This document shows, piece after piece, positions 1 through 7,678 of a stretch of DNA of 40,163 nucleotides. A model generated the notes under the pieces. It ran no database searches. It saw only the letters and a program-made list of their open reading frames with translations, and was not told the DNA's origin. The stretch's first letter is position 1. Each line of letters opens with the position of its first letter. The stretch is from JAUWOY01 sp034431315 (GTDB taxonomy: Bacteria > Chloroflexota > Anaerolineae > VGOG01), in contig DAOUDK010000056.1 in the NCBI GenBank assembly GCA_034431315.1, positions 1 through 40,163 of the forward strand, read 5' to 3'. The position numbers were made by a program, and so were the translations under genes.

Positions 1-3
1 TGG

Positions 4-50
4 CCACTATATGCAGGTGCATTCCAATCAATTGCTACTATATGTGGTAG
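4..50 (+). promoter_or_regulatory. Tandem NrdR-box-like operator sites upstream of nrdJ
   Basis: Two 16-nt sites, CCACTATATGCAGGTG at 4-19 and CTACTATATGTGGTAG at 35-50, share the core CTATAT and are exactly 31 bp apart. NrdR boxes have the consensus ACACWATATATWGTGT and occur in pairs about three helical turns apart in front of ribonucleotide reductase genes. The core and spacing fit; the right halves are degenerate. Together with the nrdJ gene downstream, this suggests NrdR repression. The window starts 3 nt upstream, so further promoter elements may be cut off. Confidence 0.6.
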
Positions 51-275
51 GAGGAAGCGAGCTTGTCCAGACTCCAGTGAACAAAGTTTACCCATCAAAT
101 CACGGTTGACAGAGTACTAGAGTAGACCTCCATGGAATGGTCTGTCGTAATGTCTACAATCGCGGTGGCGACCTGAGAGTTTATGGAATGATTGTGGGGT
201 CATTGCGCAAGGAGTCAGGAACCACCATCGTTGATCCAAAAGCGGTTGTCCAAGGTGGTGTCATGTGACATCGCT

Positions 276-2633
276 ATGAAATCGGAAAAACCATCAATGG
301 TTGACCTCAAAGTGGAGCTTTCCCCCAACGCCCTCACGGTGTTGAAAAAGCGATACCTCAAAAAGGACAAGAACGGGCGGGTTGTCGAGACACCGGAGGA
401 GATGTTCTGGCGGGTGGCGCGGGCCATCGCCGAAGCGGAGAGGGTTTATGACCCCGACACGGACGTGGAAGGGACAGCGGAGGAGTTCTACCGCCTGATG
501 GCCGGCCTGGACTTCCTGCCGAACTCGCCCACGCTCATGAACGCAGGAACTGAGGTCGGCCAGCTCTCTGCTTGTTTCGTCCTGCCCGTGGATGATGACA
601 TGACCAGCATCTTCGATGCGGTGAAGGCCACGGCATTGATCCACCAGTCAGGGGGAGGAACTGGCTTTGGCTTCTCGCGCCTCCGCCCACAAGGCGACAT
701 CGTAGGCTCCACGGGGGGCGTCGCCTCCGGCCCTGTCTCTTTCATGCGTGTCTTTGACACGGCTACCGATGTCATAAAGCAAGGCGGACGCCGCCGTGGC
801 GCCAACATGGCTGTCCTGCGCGTTGATCATCCCGACGTTCTCAGCTTCATCACCTGCAAGGAAGGGGAAGGCGCTTTCAGCAACTTTAACGTCTCCGTGG
901 CCCTCACCGAAGAGTTCATGCAAGCTCTGGAGAAGGATGGTGAGTACGAGCTCGTCAATCCCCACACAGGCAAGGTGGCTGGTCGTTGCAGGGCGGGGGA
1001 GGTATTCGACAAGATCGTGGAGGGGGCCTGGAGAAACGGCGAGCCGGGCATCATCTTCCTCGACCGCATGAACGACTTCAACCCTACGCCGGCCCTGGGA
1101 TTATACGAATCCACCAATCCATGTGGTGAGCAGATCCTGCTCCCAAATGAATCCTGCAACCTTGGCTCCGTCAATCTCTCCAGAATGTTCACCCCTGAGG
1201 GCGGCATCAATTGGGAAAAGCTGGAGCGCACGGTGAAGGTGGCCGTCCACTTTTTGGACAACGTCATCACCGCCAACAAGTTCCCGCTGCCGGAGATTGA
1301 GGAGGCCACCCTCAGAACCCGCAAGATCGGCCTGGGAGTGATGGGCTTCGCCGACATGCTCATTCAACTGGGCATCCCCTACGATTCGGAAGAAGCGGAG
1401 GCGGTGGCTGCAAAAGTGATGGAGGCCATCAACTACTGGAGCAAGGAGGCGTCTTGCGATTTGGCCGCCCTGCGGGGAAGTTTCCCGGCCTTCGGTGAAT
1501 CCATCTATGCTCAAGGCCAGCTTCCCTTGCCGGAGCCGCTGGAGGTGGAAAGCCGCAACCTATCTCCATGCCTGGCTGACGCCCCTGCCTTCGATTGGGA
1601 AGGATTGAAGGACCGCATCAAAGGGCGGGGCATCCGCAATGCCACCACGACCACTATTGCCCCCACTGGGTCCATCAGCATCATCGCCGGCGCATCCAGC
1701 GGCATCGAGCCTCTCTTTGCCCTGGTCTACACCCGTCGCCATGTCTTGGACGAAGACGAATTGACCCAGGTCAATCCCTTCTTTGAGAGATTAGCCCAGG
1801 AACGAGGCTTCTACAGCGCCGAACTGATGCGGGAGGTGGCTCAGCGAGGCGGCATCCAGGATTTGGAGGAGGTCCCGGCCGATGTGCGCCGGCCCTTCGT
1901 CACCGCTCACGACATCGCGCCAGAGTGGCATATCCGCATGCAGGCCGCCTACCAACGCCACGTGGACAATGCAGTGTCCAAAACGGCCAACTTTCCCCAC
2001 AGCGCCACCAGAGAAGACATCGCCACGGCTTACCTTTTGGCCTATCAGTTGGGTTGCAAGGGGTTGACCGTCTATCGGGATGGCAGCCGCCAGGAGCAGG
2101 TGTTGAACAGGGGCGTGACAAAACCCAAGCCTGACAAGGGAGTGTTAGCGCCTCGGCCACGGCCGGTGGTGACCAAAGGAGCGACCGAGAAGATAGCTCT
2201 GGGCTGCAATCGCACTTTGTACGTGACCATCAATGAGGACGATGAGGGGCTGTGCGAGGTTTTCCTGCACATGGGGAAGAGCGGCGGCTGTACGGCTTCT
2301 CAATCTGAGGCCATTGGTCGGCTCATCTCTCTGGCCCTGAGAAGCGGCATTGAGACCGAGGCCATCATTAGGCAGCTCAAGGGCATTCGCTGTCCTTCGC
2401 CCTCCTGGCACAACGGTGGGTCTGCCCTGTCCTGCTCCGATGCCATAGCCAAGTCCATTGAGCGCTACATGGGAGGCCACACTGGTAATCCAAAGGAAAA
2501 TGCCATAGCGAGGACTTCCGCCGTCAGGAGCATGCCAGACATCTCGCCTGAGTGCCCCGAATGTGGTGCGATCCTGGAGCCCAGCGAGGGGTGTGTTGTC
2601 TGCCGCTCGTGCGGCTACTCGGAGTGTTCGTAG
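276..2633 (+). CDS. nrdJ: Adenosylcobalamin-dependent (class II) ribonucleoside-diphosphate reductase
   Basis: Class II ribonucleotide reductase, which makes deoxyribonucleotides using a B12-derived thiyl radical and needs no oxygen and no separate radical subunit. Counting from the ATG at 276 (785 aa), the N-terminal redox cysteine is C100 in GQLSACFVLP. The radical and substrate motif NPCGE is at about 281-285, with C283 as the thiyl cysteine. The phosphate loop lies in TTTTIAPTGSISIIAGASSG. A TSCPD domain (GGCTASQSEA) follows, and the last 28 residues form a CxxC...CxxC zinc ribbon ending CRSCGYSEC. The frame stays open to a TTG at 192, but the extra residues look unlike the family. ATG 276 or ATG 297 is more likely, and neither has a strong Shine-Dalgarno. 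The NrdR-like boxes at 4-50 suggest NrdR control. Confidence 0.95.
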   Translation: MKSEKPSMVDLKVELSPNALTVLKKRYLKKDKNGRVVETPEEMFWRVARAIAEAERVYDPDTDVEGTAEEFYRLMAGLDFLPNSPTLMNAGTEVGQLSACFVLPVDDDMTSIFDAVKATALIHQSGGGTGFGFSRLRPQGDIVGSTGGVASGPVSFMRVFDTATDVIKQGGRRRGANMAVLRVDHPDVLSFITCKEGEGAFSNFNVSVALTEEFMQALEKDGEYELVNPHTGKVAGRCRAGEVFDKIVEGAWRNGEPGIIFLDRMNDFNPTPALGLYESTNPCGEQILLPNESCNLGSVNLSRMFTPEGGINWEKLERTVKVAVHFLDNVITANKFPLPEIEEATLRTRKIGLGVMGFADMLIQLGIPYDSEEAEAVAAKVMEAINYWSKEASCDLAALRGSFPAFGESIYAQGQLPLPEPLEVESRNLSPCLADAPAFDWEGLKDRIKGRGIRNATTTTIAPTGSISIIAGASSGIEPLFALVYTRRHVLDEDELTQVNPFFERLAQERGFYSAELMREVAQRGGIQDLEEVPADVRRPFVTAHDIAPEWHIRMQAAYQRHVDNAVSKTANFPHSATREDIATAYLLAYQLGCKGLTVYRDGSRQEQVLNRGVTKPKPDKGVLAPRPRPVVTKGATEKIALGCNRTLYVTINEDDEGLCEVFLHMGKSGGCTASQSEAIGRLISLALRSGIETEAIIRQLKGIRCPSPSWHNGGSALSCSDAIAKSIERYMGGHTGNPKENAIARTSAVRSMPDISPECPECGAILEPSEGCVVCRSCGYSECS

Positions 2634-2673
2634 CGCTTACTTTTAAGTGCTGGTCAAGCGAGGAGCGAAAAAC

Positions 2674-3270
2674 ATGATTCGGAGAACCTCGATTTTGAGC
2701 CTGCTGGGGCTGCTTATGGCTTTAGTGCTGTCCTGCAAAGCTGCGCCGACGGTTGCAACCCCGATGCCTACCCCGACGGCGTCAGCAGGCGTTCAAGCCT
2801 ACACCGACGAGGAGGCGAAGCTGTCCATCCAATATCCTGAAGGGTGGATAGTGGAGAGGACGATCTTAGAAGACCTCAACGCCACGATCTTCAGAGAGAC
2901 GGTGGAGGAGGACGCACCTGAGTTAATCGTTCTCTCTGGATCGGCCGAAGGGCAGGACGCCGACCAGGTCTTGGATGAAGCACTGGCCCTCATTCAGACG
3001 TTGAGCGGTGAGGCTGACAAGGATTGGCAGGTCGGTGAGGCCGAGTCTGTAACCCTGGGTGAGTGGCAAGGGAGGCGCATCTTCGCGGAGTACACAAGTG
3101 CTACCTCTGGCGTCAGGCACAAGGTCTACCTGCTTGGGATAGTGGGCGACGGCCTGAACGTAGCGAGGGTTTCCGCCGCCTTCGTCGCCGATGCCCCGCT
3201 TGATGAGTGGGATAAGAACTGGCCGATCTTCGAAGACATGCTCGAAAGCCTACGTTTTGGTGCCAAATGA
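2674..3270 (+). CDS. Predicted lipoprotein, PsbP-like surface protein
   Basis: A 198-aa secreted lipoprotein. The start is ATG 2674 behind GGAG (2662-2665, 8-nt spacing). The reading frame extends to a GTG at 2647, but that region lacks a signal sequence. A hydrophobic segment (SILSLLGLLMALVLSC) ends in a lipobox-like VLSC, so the cysteine is probably lipidated. A Thr/Pro-rich linker (ATPMPTPTAS) follows. The globular part begins AYTDEEAKLSIQYPEGW, a pattern common in PsbP-like or DUF1795-type extracytoplasmic proteins, and continues with alternating beta-strand segments and the C-terminal FEDMLESLRF helix. The function is unknown. It follows nrdJ by 40 nt without a visible terminator, so it may be co-transcribed, but no functional link is apparent. 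Confidence 0.75.
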   Translation: MIRRTSILSLLGLLMALVLSCKAAPTVATPMPTPTASAGVQAYTDEEAKLSIQYPEGWIVERTILEDLNATIFRETVEEDAPELIVLSGSAEGQDADQVLDEALALIQTLSGEADKDWQVGEAESVTLGEWQGRRIFAEYTSATSGVRHKVYLLGIVGDGLNVARVSAAFVADAPLDEWDKNWPIFEDMLESLRFGAK

Positions 3271-3330
3271 AGTGACTCTTCCCAATGACATGCTTCCCGT
3301 CAAATAGCTGGCAAGCTCGTTCAACGTAAT

Positions 3331-3363
3331 GAGCCACCGGAATATCAATCTGGTGGCTCTTGT
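3331..3363 (+). terminator. Stem-loop downstream of the lipoprotein gene
   Basis: GAGCCACC (3331-3338) pairs exactly with GGTGGCTC (3352-3359) around a 13-nt loop, and a short U-rich tract (TTGTACTTT) follows. It ends the nrdJ-lipoprotein transcript before the promoter at 3444. The stem is modest, so termination may be partial. Confidence 0.5.
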
Positions 3364-3443
3364 ACTTTCCCCACGGCATACTCTTTGGAGGATCGTGTTT
3401 GCCAGCAATTTGTTCTATTCCTCGGCATTCTATAATGATCTGC

Positions 3444-3472
3444 TTGTGTAGATTGGGAAGTTGTAGTATAAT
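3444..3472 (+). promoter_or_regulatory. Sigma-70-type promoter of the winged-helix regulator
   Basis: TTGTGT (3444-3449), a 17-nt spacer, and TATAAT (3467-3472). The -10 box abuts the ATG at 3473, so transcription would start near 3479. The upstream ATG therefore cannot be the translation start, which supports ATG 3530. Confidence 0.65.
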
Positions 3473-3529
3473 ATGGCTGCTTTTCAAGGGCAGGGCATCG
3501 AGTGTACCACCGAGGGTGCGGAGGGCAGG

Positions 3530-4045
3530 ATGGGCGAAGAAGAGACGTTGCTCGCGGTCAAGGAGGCATTGGCATATCTCAGGCGCATCGAGAGATTGCT
3601 GGAGACAATGGCCGAAAATCTGCAAGAATACCTGGAAACCAGTCGTCAATTGCTGGCTTCTCCTGCTCTTATGGCAGACGTGGCTGAGGTTGCCGAGTCT
3701 CGGATCACGTACTCTACTGCCCAGGTATTGACAATCAGGGAGTTGACCATTAATCCAGTCGAGCACGTAGTCACCGTTAGCGACCGGCCCATCGAGCTGA
3801 CCCCCACGGAGTTTGACATCCTGTTTTGCTTGATGCGCAACGGTGGCCGGGTGATTAGCTGCCAGGAACTGGTGCGCCAGGCCCAGGGCTACGAACTGGA
3901 CGAGAGGGATGCTCGCTACCTCATCCGCCCCCACATCACACGTCTCCGGCAAAAGCTGGCGGCGGAGCCTGGGGATCCAGAATATATCCACAACGTGCGG
4001 GGCATAGGTTATCTCTTCGAGAGGCGCGCCAGGCAAAGAGACTAG
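3530..4045 (+). CDS. Winged-helix DNA-binding protein (OmpR/PhoB effector domain, no receiver)
   Basis: A 171-aa protein with the OmpR/PhoB effector domain but without a phosphoacceptor receiver domain. Residues 1-60 (MGEEETLLAVKEALAYLRRI, then further heptad-like helix) look like a coiled coil, probably for dimerisation. Roughly residues 65-170 form the Trans_reg_C wing: ELTPTEFDILFCLMRNGGRV, a recognition helix around RDARYLIRPHITRLRQKL, and the terminal hairpin YIHNVRGIGYLF. The start at ATG 3530 has GGAGGG just upstream and lies downstream of the promoter at 3444-3472. Without a receiver it would be a constitutive or partner-controlled DNA binder. The two 37-nt repeats just downstream of the gene are candidate binding sites. 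Confidence 0.8.
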   Translation: MGEEETLLAVKEALAYLRRIERLLETMAENLQEYLETSRQLLASPALMADVAEVAESRITYSTAQVLTIRELTINPVEHVVTVSDRPIELTPTEFDILFCLMRNGGRVISCQELVRQAQGYELDERDARYLIRPHITRLRQKLAAEPGDPEYIHNVRGIGYLFERRARQRD

Positions 4046-4060
4046 CGAGCCATAGACGTT

Positions 4061-4172
4061 CTCGCAATTCGTTCCACCCTTTCGCAATCCTTTTGTACTC
4101 AGTTTAGGTGATTTTATAGTTTATTCATACTTTCCCTCGCGATTCGTTCTACCTTTTTACAATCCTGTTGTA
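4061..4172. repeat. Two 37-nt direct repeats, 75 nt apart
   Basis: Copies at 4061-4097 and 4136-4172 both begin CTCGC and end TTGTA and match at 31 of 37 positions. Four of the six differences are C/T or A/G transitions in the middle. They lie between the winged-helix gene and the -10 box at 4208, so they may be operators. OmpR/PhoB-type regulators bind direct repeats. Just downstream, GTAAGGTTCCCGTAACCC contains a second, 11-nt-period direct repeat (GTAAG / GTAAC). Confidence 0.6.
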
Positions 4173-4207
4173 AGGTTCCCGTAACCCACAAAAGGGCTGT
4201 TTTGTGG

Positions 4208-4213
4208 TATAAT
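4208..4213 (+). promoter_or_regulatory. -10 box of the secreted-protein gene
   Basis: A consensus TATAAT at 4208-4213 within GGTATAATTATAG. No good -35 hexamer lies 16-18 nt upstream, as expected of an activator-dependent promoter. TATAATTATA is palindromic, so a -10 box is present on both strands. An almost identical 13-mer recurs at 18921-18933. Confidence 0.45.
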
Positions 4214-4288
4214 TATAGTTGGTTACAAAAGTCTGTTTGGAGTTTGGCAAAGAGCGTGTAACGCGCTCATAGACAAGGGAGGTCAATC

Positions 4289-4741
4289 ATGAAAAAGATG
4301 TCAGTCACAACCACCTTAGCTCTGCTGTTGGTCTTGATCCTGGGCAGCACCGTAGCTTACGCATCCTTCAATTGGTGCCCGGACGACCCCATCCTCTCCA
4401 TAGGCGGGACCGAGGTTAATGTGATTATCTGGATCCCTGAGGGGACGCAGGACCTGGTCACGGGCCCCCTGCACGTGAAGGTGTATGTCCCCAGCAATGT
4501 TGAGACCTATGTCATCGAGACCGGTGACGGTTTCAACGGCAAGGGTGAACGGGTGACCATCGTCCCGAACAAGAAACCGGTCGGGCCTGGAGATGCGATC
4601 CCGGTCGAGGTGGAAGTAAAGGTCTCCACCGACGATCCGGAAGGGTTCCCCGTGAAGGTGACTATCGAGGTCGCCGCTACCGAGCTCAATGGCGCTGAGG
4701 GTTGGAGCAACGCCTGGGTGAAGTGCGAGGTAGAGCTGTAA
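4289..4741 (+). CDS. Secreted beta-rich protein of unknown function
   Basis: A 150-aa protein whose first 25 residues are a Sec signal peptide: MKKMS, a hydrophobic core TLALLLVLILG, and a likely cleavage after AYA. The mature part is rich in beta-strand patterns (EVNVIIWIPEG, PLHVKVYVPSNVETYVIETG, DAIPVEVEVKVST, PVKVTIEVAATEL), which suggests a single Ig-like or fibronectin-like domain. It has two cysteines, near each end of the mature chain (W-C-PDDP and K-C-EVEL), that could form a disulphide. The start is fixed by the strong AAGGGAGGT at 4275-4283, 5 nt before the ATG. I do not recognise a named family. The divergent-looking, repeat-rich control region upstream suggests regulated expression. 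Confidence 0.7.
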   Translation: MKKMSVTTTLALLLVLILGSTVAYASFNWCPDDPILSIGGTEVNVIIWIPEGTQDLVTGPLHVKVYVPSNVETYVIETGDGFNGKGERVTIVPNKKPVGPGDAIPVEVEVKVSTDDPEGFPVKVTIEVAATELNGAEGWSNAWVKCEVEL

Positions 4742-4750
4742 GATTGGCCG

Positions 4751-6094
4751 ATGGCCCGTCTTCCAGCTAGATCTTCATCTTCACTAAGGAGGCACTCCTT
4801 GCGAGACTTTTCGCTCATCGTACGCGCCTACATCCTGGGCATTGCTCTAGCAGCCCTGGCCCTCTTCGCCTCGCTGGCTAACCTTTGGGGGTTGAACGTA
4901 GTCATCGAGCAACCTATCCTGGCTGGCCTGCTCGTGGCTGCCATCGCTGCCTCCGCCAGCTTCCCGGTGCATATGCCACCCAAGAACAAGGTAGCGGTGG
5001 ATACCACGGCCATCTTCGCCGTCATCTTGCTGTTCCCGCCCCCTGCTGCCATGGTCATATGCGCCCTGGGGAAGTTCATCTCTTATCAGGTCTTCCTGCG
5101 GAAGAAATGGGGCCACACTCTGTTCGATGTGGCTCAGACCGCGCTTTACACTGGGCTGGCTGGTTTCTCCTATCATAACCTGATCTCAGAACCCCTCGCC
5201 GTGGTTATCAATTCGCCCAGTGGCCTGTTGACGCTGGTGGGGGTAGCCTTCATCCTGCACGCGGTCAATGCCTTTCTGGTGGCCGGGGTGGTGGCCCTGC
5301 AAACCCAGCGCAGCCTCATGCGGGTGTGGGTGACCTATAACAGCTACGATCTCCCTCAGCATGCGGCCCTTTACGTTATGGGGCCGCTCACTGCATTGGT
5401 GGCTCAGATAAGCTCTTGGGCCTTGTGCCTGATGATCATCCCCGTGGCCCTCATCTACATCTCCTTCAAGAACAACTCGTTGTTGCGTTTTCAAACCAAG
5501 GAGGCAGTCGAGGCCCTGGCTGACACCATTGACATGCGTGACCCCTACACCTTCCAACATTCCCAAAGGGTGGCCAGATATGCCCGCGAGCTGGCCGTCA
5601 AAATGGGGCTATCCGAGGACGTGGTGGACACCATTGAGTCAGCCGCTCGCGTTCACGACCTGGGCAAAATCGTGGTTGACACCTCTGTCCTGACCAAACC
5701 CACTGCGCTGAGCGAGGCCGAGTGGGAGATGATGAGGAAGCATCCAGAGATAGGGGCCAGCATCGTGAGCCGCTTCCCCTATTACCGCTCCAGGCAGGAG
5801 CTTATCCTTCACCATCACGAGCGCTATGATGGCCGGGGATACCCGAAGGGGATAGAGGGCGACGCGATACCTATTGGGGCCAGGGTCATCGCCGTGGCCG
5901 ACGCTTTCGACGCCATGACCAGCGACCGCCCATATCGTCGGGCTTTGCCCCTCAGGACTGTCCTGCGGGAGTTGGAACAGCACAAGGGCACTCAGTGGGA
6001 TCCCCAGGTAACCGAGGCCTTGGCCGGGATACTCCGCCAGGAGCTAGAGGGCCAGAGGACTTCGGTTCTGCTGTCTTCGTTGGCAACTGCCTAA
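4751..6094 (+). CDS. Integral membrane HD-GYP domain protein (cyclic di-GMP phosphodiesterase type)
   Basis: A 447-aa protein. Residues 20-240 hold about six hydrophobic segments (for example LGIALAALALFASLANL, AIFAVILLFPPPAAMVICAL, LLTLVGVAFILHAVNAFLVAGVV, LCLMIIPVALIYISF) forming a MASE-like sensory membrane domain. Residues 252-430 form the HD-GYP domain: HSQRVARYA, the HD pair at H302-D303 in VHDLGK, HHHERYDGRGYP with GYP at 363-365, and IAVADAFDAMTSDRPYR. HD-GYP proteins hydrolyse cyclic di-GMP, and all key residues look intact. The gene starts 10 nt after the secreted-protein stop, so the two may be co-transcribed. The membrane domain suggests it senses an envelope or lipid-soluble signal. 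Confidence 0.88.
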   Translation: MARLPARSSSSLRRHSLRDFSLIVRAYILGIALAALALFASLANLWGLNVVIEQPILAGLLVAAIAASASFPVHMPPKNKVAVDTTAIFAVILLFPPPAAMVICALGKFISYQVFLRKKWGHTLFDVAQTALYTGLAGFSYHNLISEPLAVVINSPSGLLTLVGVAFILHAVNAFLVAGVVALQTQRSLMRVWVTYNSYDLPQHAALYVMGPLTALVAQISSWALCLMIIPVALIYISFKNNSLLRFQTKEAVEALADTIDMRDPYTFQHSQRVARYARELAVKMGLSEDVVDTIESAARVHDLGKIVVDTSVLTKPTALSEAEWEMMRKHPEIGASIVSRFPYYRSRQELILHHHERYDGRGYPKGIEGDAIPIGARVIAVADAFDAMTSDRPYRRALPLRTVLRELEQHKGTQWDPQVTEALAGILRQELEGQRTSVLLSSLATA

Positions 6095-6151
6095 TAAGAT
6101 TCGCCCGTTGGCCTGCGTGATTGTTCCAAAATTGGTGAAAGGAGCCTTTAG

Positions 6152-6814
6152 GTGCTACATCTAGTAGTGGATAAAGACCGTCAATATCACTACACGCCGT
6201 GGCTGGCGACTTATCTCACCAAAAATGGAACAGGCACGGTCTACCCACCAGTTGCCAGGGGAAAAGGCGTGAACGTCAACCTTGCCCTTAAGCCAGATGG
6301 GGGATTTCCATCGCACTTTTCTCCGAGGGGCGAGGAGTTGCTCTCTTCGTGTTTCGCGTCTATGATCCACTGTCTGGGAGCCCGCCGCTGTTACGTGATG
6401 CTGTTGGACAAGGAGCGCGGGGAACTGGTGGTGATCAAGACCAGCTCTAAAGGGACTCCCGCTCTGGGGGACAGAATCGCCCTGGGCCAAAGTATCGTGG
6501 GTTGGGTGGCTGAGCACAAACAGTCACTAATCTCAGCCAATCATAAGAAGGGACTGGGAGCAGCGATGTGGAAAGAGGAATATGCTAACGACCCCTTTCT
6601 CGCTGTCCCCATCGTGGGCGAAGAAGAACTTCACGGCGTGCTGATGGCCTGTAACAAGCTGAACGGCGGAACTTTCTCGGAGCACGACTTGGTGACGGCC
6701 GAGATGCTGGCCAATCACCTGGCCCTATGCATTGAGGGAGGCTTCCTGTTCCAGAAAGACACTGAGAAGCTCTTTTCCACTACCCTACCTTCTTCGATGG
6801 GAAAACCTTTGTAG
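6152..6814 (+). CDS. GAF domain protein
   Basis: A 220-aa cytoplasmic protein starting at GTG 6152 behind GGAGCC (6141-6146). After about 55 poorly conserved residues, residues 60-200 show the GAF pattern: ELLSSCFASMIHCLGARRCYVMLLD, GELVVIKTSS, IVGWVAEHKQSLISAN, FLAVPIVGEEELHGVLMACNK and the terminal helix FSEHDLVTAEMLANHLALCIE. GAF domains bind small ligands such as cyclic nucleotides, haem or nitric oxide. No output domain is present, so it may act with the HD-GYP protein encoded 57 nt upstream. That partnership is inferred from position only. Confidence 0.78.
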   Translation: MLHLVVDKDRQYHYTPWLATYLTKNGTGTVYPPVARGKGVNVNLALKPDGGFPSHFSPRGEELLSSCFASMIHCLGARRCYVMLLDKERGELVVIKTSSKGTPALGDRIALGQSIVGWVAEHKQSLISANHKKGLGAAMWKEEYANDPFLAVPIVGEEELHGVLMACNKLNGGTFSEHDLVTAEMLANHLALCIEGGFLFQKDTEKLFSTTLPSSMGKPL

Positions 6815-6840
6815 TATCGCTCTATAGCTCATCAGCAAAG

Positions 6841-6877
6841 AACACGGGGCAACCAGGTATTCTGGTTGCCCCGTGTT
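6841..6877. terminator. 16-bp perfect hairpin between convergent genes
   Basis: The arms at 6841-6856 and 6862-6877 are perfectly complementary over 16 bp around a 5-nt loop (GTATT). The outer ends are AAC/GTT, giving short A and T tracts on both sides. It sits between the GAF gene on plus and the sirtuin gene on minus, and probably terminates both. Confidence 0.8.
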
Positions 6878-6910
6878 TGCGTTCTGGGAAACTGGGAACC
6901 AGTTTACCAA

Positions 6911-7678
6911 CTACCAATCTACCGATCTACCAACCTGTCCGATGATCTGGGGCAGCACCTTGGCCACGTCCTCGGGGATCACCACGTCCGCTTGGCTGTC
7001 CAAAGGCGTGGGTTGGTAGTTGACGACGATTGCCTTGGCCCCACGTCGCCCGGCCACAAAGGGTATCTCCGCGGCCGGCACTATCTCCAGCGAGGAACCT
7101 ACCACCAGCATCAGGTCGCACCTCTCGGCCTCGCCCCAGGCCTCCAGGAGCACCCACCTGGGCAACTGCTCGCCGACGAGGACGACGTTCGGCTTCAGCA
7201 GGCCGCCACACGAGCAGTAGGGCATTTCGCCTGCCTCGAGGAATTGCTCGATCATATCCTGGATGGGAACGACCTTGCGGCACTTGAGGCAGGTGGCCTG
7301 CTGCATATTCCCGTGGAGCTCAAGAACACGCTTCGAGCCTGCCTTCTGGTGGAGGTCGTCAATGTTCTGGGTGATGATCGCCTTGAGCAAGCCCATCTCC
7401 TCCAGTTCCGCCAATGCGTGGTGCGCGGGATTGGGCTCCGCTTCCAGCAATTTCCTGACCAGAGGCCGAGCCCACTCGTAGAAGACCTGGGGTTGCACGC
7501 GAAAGGAGAAGGACGAGGCCACGAGCATCGGGTTGACCTTCTCCCACAGGCCGGAGCCGGGGCTGCGAAAATCGGGGACACCTGAGGGGGTGCTGATCCC
7601 CGCGCCGGTCAGGGCGATGATGTACTTAGAGTTGGCGATGAGGGCGGCAGCTTGTTCAATTTTTCGTTGAGTATCCAT
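6911..7678 (-). CDS. cobB: NAD-dependent protein deacylase, Sir2 family
   Basis: A 255-aa sirtuin that removes acyl groups from lysines using NAD. NAD-binding motif GAGIS at 25-29 followed by GVPDFRSPGSGLW. Motif QNIDDLH at 104-110. The catalytic histidine is H122 in LHGN. The zinc module has C130, C133, C155 and C157 (CLKC and CSC). The GSSLEIVPA and VNYQPTPLD stretches match the NAD-ribose-binding C-terminal half. Length and motifs are those of a normal bacterial or archaeal-type sirtuin. Its start overlaps the 3' end of the endonuclease V gene by 70 nt, so translation is probably coupled. Confidence 0.93.
   Translation of the reverse strand: MDTQRKIEQAAALIANSKYIIALTGAGISTPSGVPDFRSPGSGLWEKVNPMLVASSFSFRVQPQVFYEWARPLVRKLLEAEPNPAHHALAELEEMGLLKAIITQNIDDLHQKAGSKRVLELHGNMQQATCLKCRKVVPIQDMIEQFLEAGEMPYCSCGGLLKPNVVLVGEQLPRWVLLEAWGEAERCDLMLVVGSSLEIVPAAEIPFVAGRRGAKAIVVNYQPTPLDSQADVVIPEDVAKVLPQIIGQVGRSVDW

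Noticed and set aside
51..275. Possible cobalamin riboswitch upstream of nrdJ
   Set aside because: A B12 element would fit a class II reductase, but I see no B12-box-like conserved core or pseudoknot pairing in this short leader.
192..275. TTG 192 as the start of nrdJ
   Set aside because: The added 28 residues resemble no RNR N-terminus, and no Shine-Dalgarno precedes it.
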